Assembly: GCA_933228675.1 (NCBI GenBank)
Contig: OW121741.1
Span: 53,673,186-53,737,185 of the forward strand
Length of the DNA stretch: 64,000 bases
Direction of reading: 5' to 3'
DNA from: Stomorhina lunata
Lineage: Eukaryota; Arthropoda; Insecta; Diptera; Rhiniidae
Shown piece by piece: positions 1 to 11,049 of the stretch (its first letter is position 1; every line of letters begins with the position of its first letter). A program made the position numbers and the translations under genes. The notes under the pieces are model-generated. The model had not been told where the DNA came from and made no database searches. It was given only the letters and a program-made list of their open reading frames with translations.

Positions 1-770
1 TCATGCCCAGAACATCAAGAGCATCTGATTCCTGAATATTTACACTATCCATGGATACAGATGAAGTAACATGATCTTTCGTGCGTTTATGCGTAAGCAT
101 ACAACACTGGGTCTTGCGTGCATTAAAGTTGACTCTATTTACACGTCCCCATTTGGAAACGGTTCCGAGATCGCGATTTAATGATTCATTCATGTTTTGT
201 CTCATAGCCACAATCTGCGGAAGATCCGGTGTATGATTAAATAAATACGAATGGCAAATGTTACTATCATCTGCAAAAGAACAGATAGGATTGGAAGTTT
301 GACATAGAAGGTCGTTAAATAATATAAGAAATAGAGCAGGAGAAAGAACAGAGCCTTGCGGTACCCCAGAATTGATCTTGAACTCGTTTGATGAGACCCC
401 AACTACAACAACTCTTATAGTGCGATCCCTGAGAAAGCTCGATATAAATCGAGAGAGTTTTGATAAAAGTGCACCATGCCACACTCTATCGAACGGAAAG
501 TGCTGAACAAATCGCTATTGGTCGGTAATTTTCAGGGTTGTTAGCCTCGCCCTTTTTAGGGATTGGCGTTACATTAGCAACCTTCCAACACGTAGGAAAT
601 TCACCGGCATGGTATAAGGTACTGAAGAAGTTTGCTAATGGACGAGCTAGCGTCGAAGAGCACTGCTTCAAAACCAGCGCTGGAATACCATCCGGCCCTG
701 AAGACATGTTTATGTTGAGATTCGATAAAACCCTTTTAACTGCCCGAGCTCGAAAAATATCGTTGGCTTA
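1..770 (-). pseudogene. Jockey-type LINE reverse transcriptase fragment
   Basis: Read on the minus strand, this is the reverse transcriptase of a non-LTR retrotransposon. The N-terminal part (about 770-490) has the SSGPDGIPA and YRPIAI motifs. The later part (about 480-1) has FDRVWHG, GVPQGSVLSPALF and FADDSNI, the last being the catalytic F/YADD box. The two parts are in different frames. The 60 or so residues normally found between YRPIAI and the AFDRVWHG block are absent, so there is an internal deletion near 485-495. The fragment runs off the left edge of the window. It is a dead copy. The motif order is that of Jockey-like LINEs; clade assignment is inference. Confidence 0.85.
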
Positions 771-1284
771 GTTACACTATCGATTGCGCCCAACACTGTT
801 TTGCTTTATTGTTGTTGTCGTGTAGCGTTTGTATTTATGTTGATTTTAAAAAATATGTGAATGTTGTTTGTGGAGTTGCCTTATGCTGGTTTATATTTTT
901 TTTTTGTTGTTGGCGATATTTTGTTTTCTTTTTAGTTTTCTTTTGTTTTCAAGTTCAATTGAAATAATTTTGTTAATATTTAAAAGTTTAAACTTTTTTT
1001 ATGATTTTGGTTATTTTAATCCCGTTTAATATTATTATTTATAACACATCACGGACACTAAAACATTTATCTGACGGACTAAGAAACGGAAGCGATCTAA
1101 CGAGACGAAGGACAGAACACTACTCAACCCATTTAACTGCAAACAGTTTTTTTCAAATACATGCTTACGCATTCTCTGATATCAAGGACCCAAGAGGTAG
1201 AGCATGCATCTTCAAGCAACTACAATTTGTCTAAAAGATTTTTGTCGTAACTTAGTAATATCGTCAATATATTCCCCCTAGGTT
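771..1284. other. AT-rich spacer, nothing recognised
   Basis: T-rich, low-complexity sequence between two decayed LINE pieces. A 77-codon open frame at 1001-1234 has no recognisable domain and looks like chance. Confidence 0.5.
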
Positions 1285-1287
1285 CTC

Positions 1288-1478
1288 AATGAGGAGCAAA
1301 ATAGCAAATTCTTCAAATCATTTGGACCCCGCTTTTTAGCAGCTGGAGATTATAATGCAAAGCACACATTCTGGGGATCGCGACTCTACCCCTAAAGGTA
1401 GAGTGTTGTTTGATTCTATCTTAAAATTAGGTTTGGAAGTAACATCAAGCGGTCATCTCACTTATTGGTCTAGTGACC
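1288..1478 (+). pseudogene. LINE endonuclease (EEP) fragment
   Basis: A short plus-strand piece of an apurinic-like endonuclease domain from a Jockey-type LINE. The residues FLAAGDYNAKHTFWGSR are the metal-binding GDxNAxHxxWG signature of these endonucleases. After about position 1385 the reading continues one frame over with TPKGRVLFDSI. Flanking domains are missing. It may belong to the same family as the opposite-strand fragment at 1-770, but the orientations differ, so it is a separate fragment or a rearranged one. Confidence 0.75.
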
Positions 1479-1737
1479 AATGTGGCCATTTTGGCATTTT
1501 TGCGGCTAGATTTAGCATTTTTATTTTTAATTTAGCTGCAAACTTTCCATTTTGCAGTTAGCATTTTTTATAGCATTTTTCAATAATATTTTTAGCATTT
1601 TTATACCCTTCACCAATAGGTGAAAGGGTATTATAAGTTTGTGATTCCGTTTGTAATTTTTTTATTAGTGATCGTAGACCCCATAAAAATTATACCGATC
1701 GACTCAGAATCGGGAGGAGAATCGATTAAGCGATGTC

Positions 1738-1769
<32 letters not shown>

Positions 1770-1785
1770 CGTCTGTCTGTTGAAA
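1738..1785 (+). repeat. (GTCT/GTCC)n microsatellite 1 of family D
   Basis: About twelve GTCT/GTCC tetranucleotides, immediately after the conserved core that starts CGATCGACTCAGAATCGG. The same block, with different repeat number, is present in the other family-D copies. Confidence 0.9.
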
Positions 1786-2544
1786 TCAAGTTTCTGAAGC
1801 CCCTGGAGGGTGGACCTACATAAATTATATACCAGATTTTAGGAAATTCTCCCGCAATGAACGCTTTTAAATTTCATTAAAATCGGTTTATAAACACCGA
1901 AAATATCGAAAAAATACCAAAAATTAGACGAAAATTTTAAAATTTTTGATTGAAACACACTTTTAAATAATAAGAGAAACAAGGTACTCCTGGTGTACAT
2001 GTGATAATATATTATATATCAGATTGTAGGAAATGGTTCCCCAAAGCACTCTGTAAAATTTTAGCAAAATCGGTCTATAAACAACTGAGATACAGCCAAA
2101 ACACTCAATTTGATGTATCGCAAATTGCCCAAAGTACGCGTTAGAGAATGTTTGTTGAAACAATGAAATGCAGAAATAGGAAAAACCATCCTCCTGGAGT
2201 ACGGACATACATAAATTTTATATCAGATTTTAGGAAATTCCCCCGCCAAGCACATTATAAAATTTTATCAAAAGCGGTCCATAAACAACTGAGATACCGC
2301 CAAAACACTACTTGTGATGTACAGCAAATTGCCCAAAGTACGTGTCTAAGAAATTTTGTTGACATTTTGTAAATATTGTTTCAGCGATATCTCAGGTGTT
2401 TATGGACCGATTGTGATGAAATTTGACAGCGTTCCTTGTGGGAGGATTTCCTAAAATCTGATATAAACTCCACAAATCTGATCATGAATACCATTCAAGT
2501 TGTACCGATCGTCTCAGAATCGGCAGGAGAATCGATTTCGCGAC

Positions 2545-2640
2545 GTCCTTCCGTCTGTTTGTCCGTCCGTCAGTCTGTTTGTCCGTCCGTCCGTCTACCT
2601 GTCTGTCCGTCCGTCCGTCTACCTGTCTGTCCTTTTTTCT
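2545..2640 (+). repeat. (GTCC/GTCT)n microsatellite 2 of family D
   Basis: A longer, imperfect run of GTCC/GTCT tetramers following a second CGATCGTCTCAGAATCGG-like core. In array copies of the same element the captured prefoldin 5 fragment sits inside this second block; here it is uninterrupted, so this copy is an empty-site reference. Confidence 0.85.
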
Positions 2641-3745
2641 GTTGTAGTCAAGTTTTTGGAGCTCAGGGTGGGACGATATCCTAAAATTTTGTGTAAAATG
2701 CATATGGGTATACCTTCCAGGAGCTCCACAAATCTGATTTTAGCAGACAGACACACTGCATTTACCTTAATTCTATGTCTGACTTTTGAACTTTATGATT
2801 ACATTTGAGTATGTATTATATAACAAATTATAGGTAATCTTCCTAGGAAGTACAAAAATGCAGCTAAGTATATGATATCCGTTCAAAACCTACATATGTA
2901 TGTATCTCACATATCAACGAAAATTTAAATTGTTTAATTGCAATTGGGAGAAATCCGTTCACGTTTGACTATTGCTCCCGTATAACTTCGCCTAAGGCAA
3001 TCTCTTAGTAGCTAATAAATGACAAATTATAATTATCTATCTATTATAATAGATACGATGATGGCGATATCTTGAAAAGTTCGGTTTTGAAAATGGGCGA
3101 GCTCGGTTCAAATTTTCTGTTATCTCCCATGTAACCCCGACCGGGAATCTCTTTAATGCTGATAAATTAAATCATGTTATAATTGCACAAAGAACTAGAG
3201 CAAAACTTTCCACACATCCATCGGACAGATCGAAAGAACAATGCATCCCAAATATTATTGTTGAAGTATTCATCTTAATTAGTTAACTAACTTCAGATTA
3301 ATAAGTAAATCTTCAATAAATTTTCCGCCAAAGCTGAGATCCATTCATAGCTAGCTATATATTTCACGCATGTATCTAAAACTAAGAGTGTATACCTTAT
3401 AATTCTAAGGCTTGTATACATTGACAATCATTGTTAAAACTTTGACCTAAATCAGTCCGCTAACTTCAGAGTTTTACATAACTAATCATTAACCTTTAAT
3501 AGTTGGATAATTCGTATGAATTAAAGTACACAACCCTCACTGGGCACTGTGTTTTTGGGTTGTGTGCCAGAATACTTAATCTTCATCAAATCGATGTACT
3601 CTTGCAAATCTAAGGGCATCTACATTTTGAAGCATCTTTTCTGCATGGTTTATCTGGTCTATCGAACTTTAGAATCCAAGTGACGCTGCCTTATACATCA
3701 GCCACCTGCCCAACCTAACCTTTGGGTCCATAACTATTCTAGATG

Positions 3746-4626
3746 ATGACGCCACCGAAAAGCTTTTCGTTTTCCGGCCAGAGTTGATTGTCATTTGAGC
3801 CCTTTTTATAGCATTTTACATCACTTTGGCCAAAACTTCCGGCGATAGGTCCTCACATTCTTGACGGATATTGTCTTTAAGAGCTGCAAGAGTCTGAGGC
3901 TTGTTGACATAAACCCGCGACTTCAAAAAGCCCCACAAAAAGAAGTCTGCAGCGGTCAAATCAGGCGATCTTGCTGGCCAGTGCAAATCGCCAAAACGGA
4001 AGATTAGGCGCCCGGGAAATGCATCCTTCAGCATATCGGTTGTGGCACGTGCAGTGTATGCCGTTGCACCGTCCTGTTGGAACCACATGTTTTCCAATCC
4101 CAATTCATCAAGTTGCGGCAAACGGAACTCGTTAATCATTGCTCTGTAGCGCTCACCATTCACAGTAACCGTTTGGCCCGCTACGTCTTTGAATAAAAAA
4201 GGTCCGATGACTCCTCCAGCGAAAAAAGCACTTCGTGGGTTACACGCGGATTTTCACGTAAATTTTGCTTATTTACGTACCCGGTAAGATAGAAATGGGC
4301 TTAATCACTCATGATTATTTTTAATGAAAAATCGTCTTCCTCTTGGTGGTGATTAGGGATGGCTTGAGCGTATGTCAGACGCGATTGGCGGTCAGCAGCT
4401 AACAGCTGATGCACCGTCTGGACTTTGTACGGAAACATCTTCAAATTTTTTACCAAAATTCGATGTAAAGACCGTTGACTGATACCCATTTGCGTGGCAC
4501 GTCGTCTGATCGATGTCGACGGCGCTTCCATGACATCCTCGGCTACAGCAGCAATATTCTCTGCAGAACGGCGACTCCGGGGTCCCATTTTCTGATAGGA
4601 GGATTACTTTTGCGCCACCTTGTACT
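3746..4626 (-). pseudogene. Tc1/mariner transposase remnant (D41D spacing)
   Basis: Minus strand. The N-terminal part (4588-4301) has a helix-turn-helix (TQMGISQRSLHRIL) and runs to the first catalytic Asp in IIMSD. The next codon is TAA where relatives usually have Glu (SDEAHF). The C-terminal part (4163-3816) has WFQQDGATAYTA with the second Asp and SPDLTAADFFLWG with the third. I count 41 residues between the second and third Asp, the spacing of the rosa/DD41D group. There are also frameshifts and an internal deletion near 4200-4260. Alignment to family-D copies without it (for example 44400) shows the element replaced about 60 bp of host repeat. A terminal repeat CAAGGTGGCGCAAAAGTAAT is seen only at the high-coordinate end. 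Confidence 0.85.
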
Positions 4627-4836
4627 AGTATAACCAAATATTGCTAGGAATTACATTTAGTATGAACAAAAGAAAATTAATATACATATGAAGCATTTGT
4701 GTGGGGCTCAACTAAGTCAGTAATCAGAAACTATATAATTATCAATATATTCATACGATTTTGTATTTTACTTTTGAAACACTATTGGTGAAGGGTATCC
4801 AAGATTCGGTAAAGCCGAATATACCACTCTTACTTG

Positions 4837-7265
4837 TTTCATTTTAAATTATAGGAAGTAATCTTGACAAAAAAACAAAGAAATTCGAGAAAAAAAAGAT
4901 AAAAGCAAAAAAAACTTCAAAATATGGGGTTACTTTGATTAAAAATCAAAAAAATATATAAAATCCAAGACCAAATTTTCAAAAAGTGAAAAATATTTAA
5001 AATAAAATCGAAAATGGATAAAAAATCAATAAAATTCAACAAATTTTCACTAGAAAAAGGCCAAAAATTTCAAAATTTAATGAATAATGAAGAAATCAAC
5101 AATAAAGTCAACAACAAAATCGATTAAAATCAGCCATAAAAATCGAATAAATTTTTAAAAAAATAATAAATTGTGTAAAATTCAAATTTATTATAAATAA
5201 ATTTAAATAAAAAACAGTTAAATTAGCTCAAAGTTTGATATACTGAAAGTAATTTCACTTATTGTTCGCTTTTTCAGAATAAATTAACGGGTAACCGGGT
5301 TAAAATTGCAATATTTATCAAATTCACGATCAAAAAATTAGTCGAATTACAAATTTCTTTCAGTGTAAATTACTTTCGTTTATAAAAAGTATAAAAAACA
5401 AACTTTGAAAAGCACTAGCACTGCAAAACTTAAACGGATACTCGCTTTGGGTTTCACAAATTGTTAATCTTCGAATAAAAATTAATCTCAATTATTTATT
5501 GAAATAATATTCAGTAAAAAATGCACAAAATTATTTAATTAACAATAATTAAATATAAAAAATGGGTATAAATGCACTTTATTACCGAATAATAATGAGT
5601 GACCGGTTTAATCGACCGAATAAAAAGTTGCAGCACTAGCGGCGTGTGTGTGAGTATGAGCAAGCAAAGCAAAACAAGTAAAAAAGAAAAAACACCAACA
5701 ACCACACAGTGTATATTTCGCTTGTTAATATTAAATGAATATCACTCTCACTGATCACTGGATTTTAGTTAAAATAACAACAAATTATTTTGTATTTTCT
5801 TTTTAATATTTTTTATTTATTTAAAGGTACTGAAAACACTTAAATAAAAAATATTTTTAATGCGTGTCCGTCTGTTTTTGTTTACTTTTATTTCTTATTA
5901 AATGGGGGTATTAATTTAAAGCTTTCTGTTAGCAGCAGAAAACTGTTGTTAACAGCAATAAAAGGAATAAAAATTACACCAACAAAAACACTTTAAATTT
6001 ATGAAAATCTTTTAAATAAAATAAAATACGACACTCGCGATTAAAATAACAAAATATTAGTATACTTTATTTAAGAAAAATGACAAAATAACACTCGCGT
6101 GATCAGAGTAATATAAAGGAGAAAAATAATAAAAAATACACTTGCGTAAACGAATTTGTGTTTTGCCGACGGCAAATTGCAATTTTTATGTAGGGGTTTG
6201 TTTGCATTTGTTGGTTTGTTTTCTTTTATTTTACCACACACTTTTTAAATAAATTAAAGAACGTACCTTTTTTATTGATTTTGGGTTTAAAATTAAAAAT
6301 TAGTAAAGGAATCCTGGGTTGGGATCTTGGAAAAAACGGGTAAATCTTCGGGGGATCTGCAAATAAAATATATTTTCTTATAAAATATTCCACAAACAAG
6401 GGGGTTCGGATTTATCCGGCTCGAAGGACCAAAAAATGTTCTCGGGAATAGTTTAATCAGAAAATATAAGAATAAAAAACACAGAGTAATTAGGGGGTTG
6501 TTTATAAAATTATAATTTATATTTATTTTATTTCTTTTCGGGTGGTATCGGGGTTTTACGTACCGTTCGGGTTGGGTTTACAAATGTAAGTGATTTGACA
6601 ATATGTAATAATAGAAAAAAAGCGGATTAATTTGCGCCAAAGGAAAACATAGAAAAGGCCACTGAACAGTAATTTGACAGGTGGCATTTTACATTATACG
6701 CGTAAACAGCCGGAAAAATTTTTCTGGCAAAAACATGTAAATTATTGTAAGGAGAAAATTTTAGATTTTTTTCAAATTCGTTCTCAATTACAGTTTTTTT
6801 TAGTACAGGAACACTTAATTGTAATTTCTGATTAAAACTTGTACAATATTGTACAGTATTGGAAGTTCTGGAACACAGCTATTATTTTTTATTAGATATG
6901 TCTGAAAACTTAAATATTTTCTTTAAAGTTTTCACAAAATACTATTTGTCAAAACAGTAAAATATTTAACGTAGCTTTAAATTATGTAGACAGCTACTTT
7001 AAATTATTTGATGTTAACAAAAGATTAATATCGGTTTGTTAAGCTAACAATCGTTTTAGGATAATACTTTAAGGAATTTTGCTAAACTTAAGTTTACCAA
7101 TCGTTGTTAAATTTTTTTGCATAAGACCGATAGACTTGTAACTGCAATTGGAAAAGTTTTTGAAGAAAAAAATTTTGCTCTGCTCTCTTCATTGATGTAT
7201 CACAAACATTTGACAAAGTATGGCATGCAGGCTTAATTTAAAAATTAAAGCAAATTTTCCCGATA
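4837..7265. other. Gene-free AT-rich stretch
   Basis: No open frame or domain of note on either strand. The motif CACTCGCG recurs near 6031 and 6094, with a variant near 6141. The part around 6290-6560 contains a possible retrotransposon leader, listed separately. The rest is A/T-rich sequence in which I see nothing. Confidence 0.5.
6395..6445 (-). other. Possible BEL/Pao LTR-leader junction with primer-binding site
   Basis: On the minus strand the sequence reads TTTGGTCCTTCGAGCCGGAT just after ...GAGAACA. I remember this kind of TTGGTCC...GAGCCGGAT string as following the 5' LTR of insect BEL/Pao elements. No coding region of such an element is found downstream (toward 4840), so it would be a solo or gutted copy. 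Recognition is from memory only. Confidence 0.3.
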
Positions 7266-7269
7266 GACA

Positions 7270-7598
7270 TATATATATACATAGATAGCTACCTAACCTA
7301 TCGTAAATTTATTAAAGAAGGGGACTTCTTAAGTACTCCACAACTTATTGAAGCTGGTGTTCCCCAAGGCCAATTCTTTGTATTATATACACCTCTGATA
7401 TGCCTAAAAATATATGCACAAGCACCTCCACATTTGCAGATGATACTGCCATCCTAAGTATTAATGAAAACCCAGCTGAAGCATCTAGGAATTTACAGAA
7501 CCACATATTCCAAATAGAAAAATGGTTAAACCAATGGAAGATAAAAGTGAATGAACAAAAATGTTCTTATCACCTTTACATTGCGCAGAGACTCGTGC
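7270..7598 (+). pseudogene. Jockey-type LINE RT, 5' part, split by a hAT insertion
   Basis: Plus strand. EAGVPQGQ (about 7350) and STFADDTAILSINENP (about 7425) are the RT motifs B and C. The frame continues to NQWKIKVNEQKCSY and then reaches the duplicated ACTCGTGC at 7591-7598, where a hAT element interrupts it. The reading resumes at 9105. A frameshift lies between the GVPQG and FADD blocks. Upstream RT and endonuclease domains are missing. Confidence 0.8.
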
Positions 7599-9096
7599 TA
7601 GGGATGGGCAAATGGAAAAAAAGTATCGATATATATCGAATCAATTTTTTTGAAAAGTATCGATATATATTTTCAAAAAATATCGATATTTCGATATATC
7701 GAAATGTATATTCTTACAAATTTTCAAATTAAGTACACATATTACTATGTGCGAACAAGTTACATACATTTTTAATTCAAAATTATTTATTTCTTCAAAC
7801 AATTCAATAAACAATAAAAAAATCCAAAAGAATTAAAAAAATTGCCAGAAGGTCATATAAATAAAGGATAAGAAGATGGAAATAAAATTTCAGATGTTAG
7901 GCAAACCAGTACTCATCGGATATGGACATTAGGAGCACTCTTTGCTTTATGTGTTCCCCGGTCAATCTGCTTCTTAAATCAGGGGCCACTAAATTTACAG
8001 CAGAAGCAACTCTTTCAGACGATACTGATGAAGCCTGGCAGATCAAAAATTTCAAAGCTACCTTGGAAAGAACTGGTGTGAAATTTTTACAATTCATCCA
8101 AAAATGTACAGGATCTGATTTTCTTTCTAAAAGTGATTGATCAAGATATCGCTTAAGCTCATTGGGAACAGTACCTCTGTAATACATTTGTGTTGGAAGT
8201 TATTAGTGTTTCGTGTCTGCACCAGATAGAAGAGTTACCATTTTGTTCTAGTGTTGTTTGAGCAGATTTTGAACCGGAAGAAGTTTGTGTCATGTTGCCA
8301 TGTTCTGACAGAATAATATCGCTTATTTTCAATATTGCATTTGAGACAGCTGTTTAAGAAGTAAAGTGAATACGTTTGAATCTCGAATAAAATATGGTGG
8401 CTATTGAAAAAAAAAAATATATATTATTTTCTAAAGGCGCAAGTTTTTCTTCAACTTTTTTTATCAAAGCGGCTTTTACATGAAGTCCTAAGGTGCTCGA
8501 AGGAGATGTTACGTAGTTTGGACCACTTATATCTTCAGTTGCGTCTTTGAAGGGACCAAGGAGAACACAAGGTCACGCATGACATTGAGCTGTGAAGTTG
8601 TTATCATATCTGGCGTATTTTTGTTTGTTTGACTTATTGTAGCTAATACTTTAGCTACAATTGAATACAATTTAACGAATCGCTCAAACATATTATAGCA
8701 CGAATTCCATCTAGTGCTGACAGCTTGTATTAATATCAATACTTTGCTTTCTCTTTTTCCAGATGCTTGCTGTTCCGATCGTAATTGGTCCATAGCATTA
8801 ACTCCACTCACATTTTTTTATATGGACTTGACAGTCCCACTCACATAAACTTCATATAAAAAAAAAACGAGGAAAAAATAATCAGCTGGGCTTACGTAAT
8901 CACTGTGTAAATAAACCCTGGGTTCAGTGATGCCAATATGGTATATAGTTAAAAAACGTCTAAAACTAAAAAATATCGAAATCGAAAAAGAATCGATATA
9001 TCGATATATCGGTTTTTAAAATATCGACGATATTTATCGATATTTTTTTTTAAAATATCGATATTTTTAAATATCGATATTTTTTGCCCATCCCTA
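7599..9096 (-). mobile_element. 1498-bp hAT element with perfect 8-bp TSD
   Basis: Both ends read TAGGGATGGGCAAA inward (14-bp terminal inverted repeats). The flanks are an identical 8-bp duplication ACTCGTGC (7591-7598 and 9097-9104), the target size of hAT transposons. The subterminal regions (7621-7700, 8985-9085) are packed with TATCGATA motifs, which could be transposase or host-factor binding sites (inference). Inside is a broken minus-strand transposase. The insertion splits a LINE reverse transcriptase, so it is younger than the LINE. Confidence 0.92.
7897..8811 (-). pseudogene. hAT transposase, broken C-terminal half
   Basis: Two minus-strand pieces remain. The piece at 8811-8527 has VSTRWNSCYNMFERFVKL, a block typical of the hAT/ZBED transposase RNase H-like fold. 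The piece at 8187-7897 has SSVSSERVASAVNLVAPDLRSRL, the hATC dimerisation motif near the C-terminus. About 340 bp between them is out of frame. The BED zinc finger and the first catalytic segment are absent. A protein of this family is usually about 500-700 residues, so this copy cannot move itself. Confidence 0.85.
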
Positions 9097-9104
9097 ACTC
9101 GTGC

Positions 9105-9660
9105 CTTCCTGTTAAAATTGATAACCAACCTCCCCAAACAAACAGAAGTGAAATACCTAGGTATTCACTTGGATCGACGGCTTACGTGGAAGAGTCAGAT
9201 AGATGCCAAATTGACCCAAATTAAACTAGTCAGCACAATTTAATTAGCTAATTGGTAAACTTAGTCTAGATTGCAAAATTCTTCTATACAACTCCATAAT
9301 TAAACCAATATGGTGTTACGAAATTTAATTGTTGGACTCTGCCTCTGAGTCAAATATTGAGAAAATACAAAGGCGACAAAATAAACTTTTAAGAATTACT
9401 GGCGCCCGGTGGTACATTAAAAACTCCAACTTACACAAAGACCTTGAAATTCCGTTGGTTAAAACAGAAATAGCGAAGCGTGTTGTAAATTATCAATATG
9501 TCACCCAAAACCCACTAGCCCAAAATATACTAAACGGTAGCGAACATATCCGACTCAGAAGGAGGGATACTAGCTACCTGTACACCAGCTAAGGAACATG
9601 GATTTTAATAATATACAAAATCCTACTTAACCAAAATATTATGAAGTTACAAATGGACTT
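9105..9660 (+). pseudogene. Jockey-type LINE RT, 3' part, after the hAT insertion
   Basis: Continuation of the fragment ending at 7598. EVKYLGIHLDRRLTWKSQI is the RT thumb motif shared by Jockey elements, and 9329-9592 encodes the C-terminal block with ESNIEKIQRRQNKLLRITGARWY. Several stops and frameshifts are present. With one copy of the 8-bp duplication and the hAT removed, the sequence runs continuously from KCSY to the thumb, which supports a simple insertion. Confidence 0.8.
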
Positions 9661-9834
9661 CCAAAATTAAGCAGTTTAGATGTTAAGATTGGATTACTTA
9701 TTGTTAGTTCATAGTAAATGAAGATACAATAAAAAAAACAGGATGCAAAAAAAAACTTAGTCTTAGGATTTGTGGACTCATCCAGTAGAAGTAGCACAAT
9801 TTCCTAGCCTGATTTCCAAACAGATCCCCATAAA

Positions 9835-10285
9835 AACAACATTGCCAAAAGTCTAACCTAAAGAGGTCGGCTTACTTCTGAATTTTACGTAAATAATCAA
9901 AATCTTTTAAAAAGAAAGCGTAAATGCGTACATAATTTATCATGAACATTTCAAATATAGCTCTAACGAGAGACAACTAAACACATTTTCTGAAAGTCAA
10001 TACACGCACAGACAAAGAAGTACCCTATAAATATTCTCATTAAAGCAACCATTTAAATCGGCCCTCTAACTTTAAAGCAATGTAGGACAAAGTCCCTGTG
10101 ATTTTGTATTCTGCTAACCCTAGGGTTAGCAAAACACAAAATCAGCGAGACTGCAAAACGTTGCTTTAAAGATATGTATTAAAATACGCCTCTCTCAAGG
10201 TGCGAAATGTTACGATGGTGTGTAATTTATGAAATTTAAGGTATTATTCATATATCGGCCAAAAAACTTAAATGTATGATATACA
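9835..10285 (+). repeat. Dispersed repeat shared with 24895-25140
   Basis: The blocks GCCAAAAGTCTAA, ATTCTCAT(T)AAAGC and CTCTCAAGGTGCGAAATGTT occur in the same order here and at 24895-25140, where they lie in the 3' part of a degenerate family-D copy. The copy here contains an extra 94-bp segment at 10077-10170 (see the foldback MITE). Confidence 0.7.
10071..10170. mobile_element. Tiny foldback MITE (about 88 bp) with TTTAAA duplication
   Basis: TTTAAAGCAATG at the left and ACGTTGCTTTAAA at the right are inverted. Inside is a perfect 20-bp palindrome TGCTAACCCTAGGGTTAGCA at 10112-10131, flanked by inverted TGATTTTGT/ACAAAATCA arms. The homologous stretch at 24950-24966 reads ...CTCTAATTTTAAAGATAT, with one TTTAAA and no insert. 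That is an empty site, so TTTAAA (or TTAA) is the target duplication. Superfamily is unclear. Confidence 0.7.
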
Positions 10286-10439
10286 CTTAAAAGCAGGGAC
10301 TGTAACAGTTATGACTTTTATAATAAAACTCAGAAAATAACGGTTACTTTTTGATTTTGATTTTTTTGATCAGAAATAAAAGTTATTTTGTGCCTTTTAT
10401 TATTTCAGGCAAAAATAACAGTTATTTTTGCTTTATGTT

Positions 10440-10935
10440 TTATCGCTCAAATTATACCGGGTATTTTTGATTTATATTTTTTTGCTCAATTTATACCGAG
10501 TATGTTTGATTTATATTATATCGCTCAAAGTATACCGGGTATTTTTGATTTATATTTTACTGCTCAAATCATACCGGGTATTTTTGATTTATATTATTTC
10601 GCTCAATTATAACGGGTATTTCTGATTTATATTATATCGCTCAAATTATGCCGGCTATTTTTTATTTATATTATATCGCTCAAAATATACCGGGTATTTT
10701 TGATTTATATTTTATTGCTCAATTCATACCGAGTATTTTTGATTTATATTATATCGCTCAATAATAACGGGTATTTCTGATTTATATTATATCGCTCAAA
10801 TTATACCGGGTATTTTTTATTTATATTATATCGCTCAAATTATACCGGGTATTTTTTATTTTTATTTTATCGCTCAATTCATACCGGGTAAGTTTGATTT
10901 TTATTATATCGCTCAATATGTGACGGTTATTTTGA
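10440..10935 (+). repeat. 39-bp satellite
   Basis: About 13 units with the core GCTCAAATTATACCGGGTAT followed by TTTTGATTTATATTATATC. Substitutions are scattered, for example CCGAGT for CCGGGT. Period counted by eye. Confidence 0.9.
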
Positions 10936-11049
10936 TATAATATTATATCAAGCAATGACTGCTTTTTATTTTGTGATTTAAATTTTTTAAGCAATTTCTG
11001 AGCGATATCTTTTGAAATTGATTTTTTAGAGCAGGAATTTGATTTTTTT

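Larger units (their letters stand above)
1602..4836 (+). mobile_element. Family D copy A: Helentron/DINE-like element, longest copy outside the array
   Basis: The 5' end is TATACCCTTCACCAATAGG, followed by its own inverse (GGTGAAAGGGTAT), so it can form a hairpin. Near the 3' end CTATTGGTGAAGGGTAT is a perfect 17-bp inverse of the 5' end, followed by the hairpin ATTCGGTAAAGCCGAAT and the terminus TATACCACTCTTACTTG. Two (GTCC/GTCT)n blocks lie at about 1738-1785 and 2545-2640. Modules of roughly 200 bp with 'CGGTCCATAAACAACTGAGAT' style cores repeat in both orientations between 1850 and 2460. Subterminal inverted repeats, a 3' hairpin and a GTCY microsatellite are what is known of DINE-1/mini-me and Helentron elements; the assignment is inference. 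It encodes no protein of its own. A mariner remnant is nested at 3746-4626. Confidence 0.7.
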
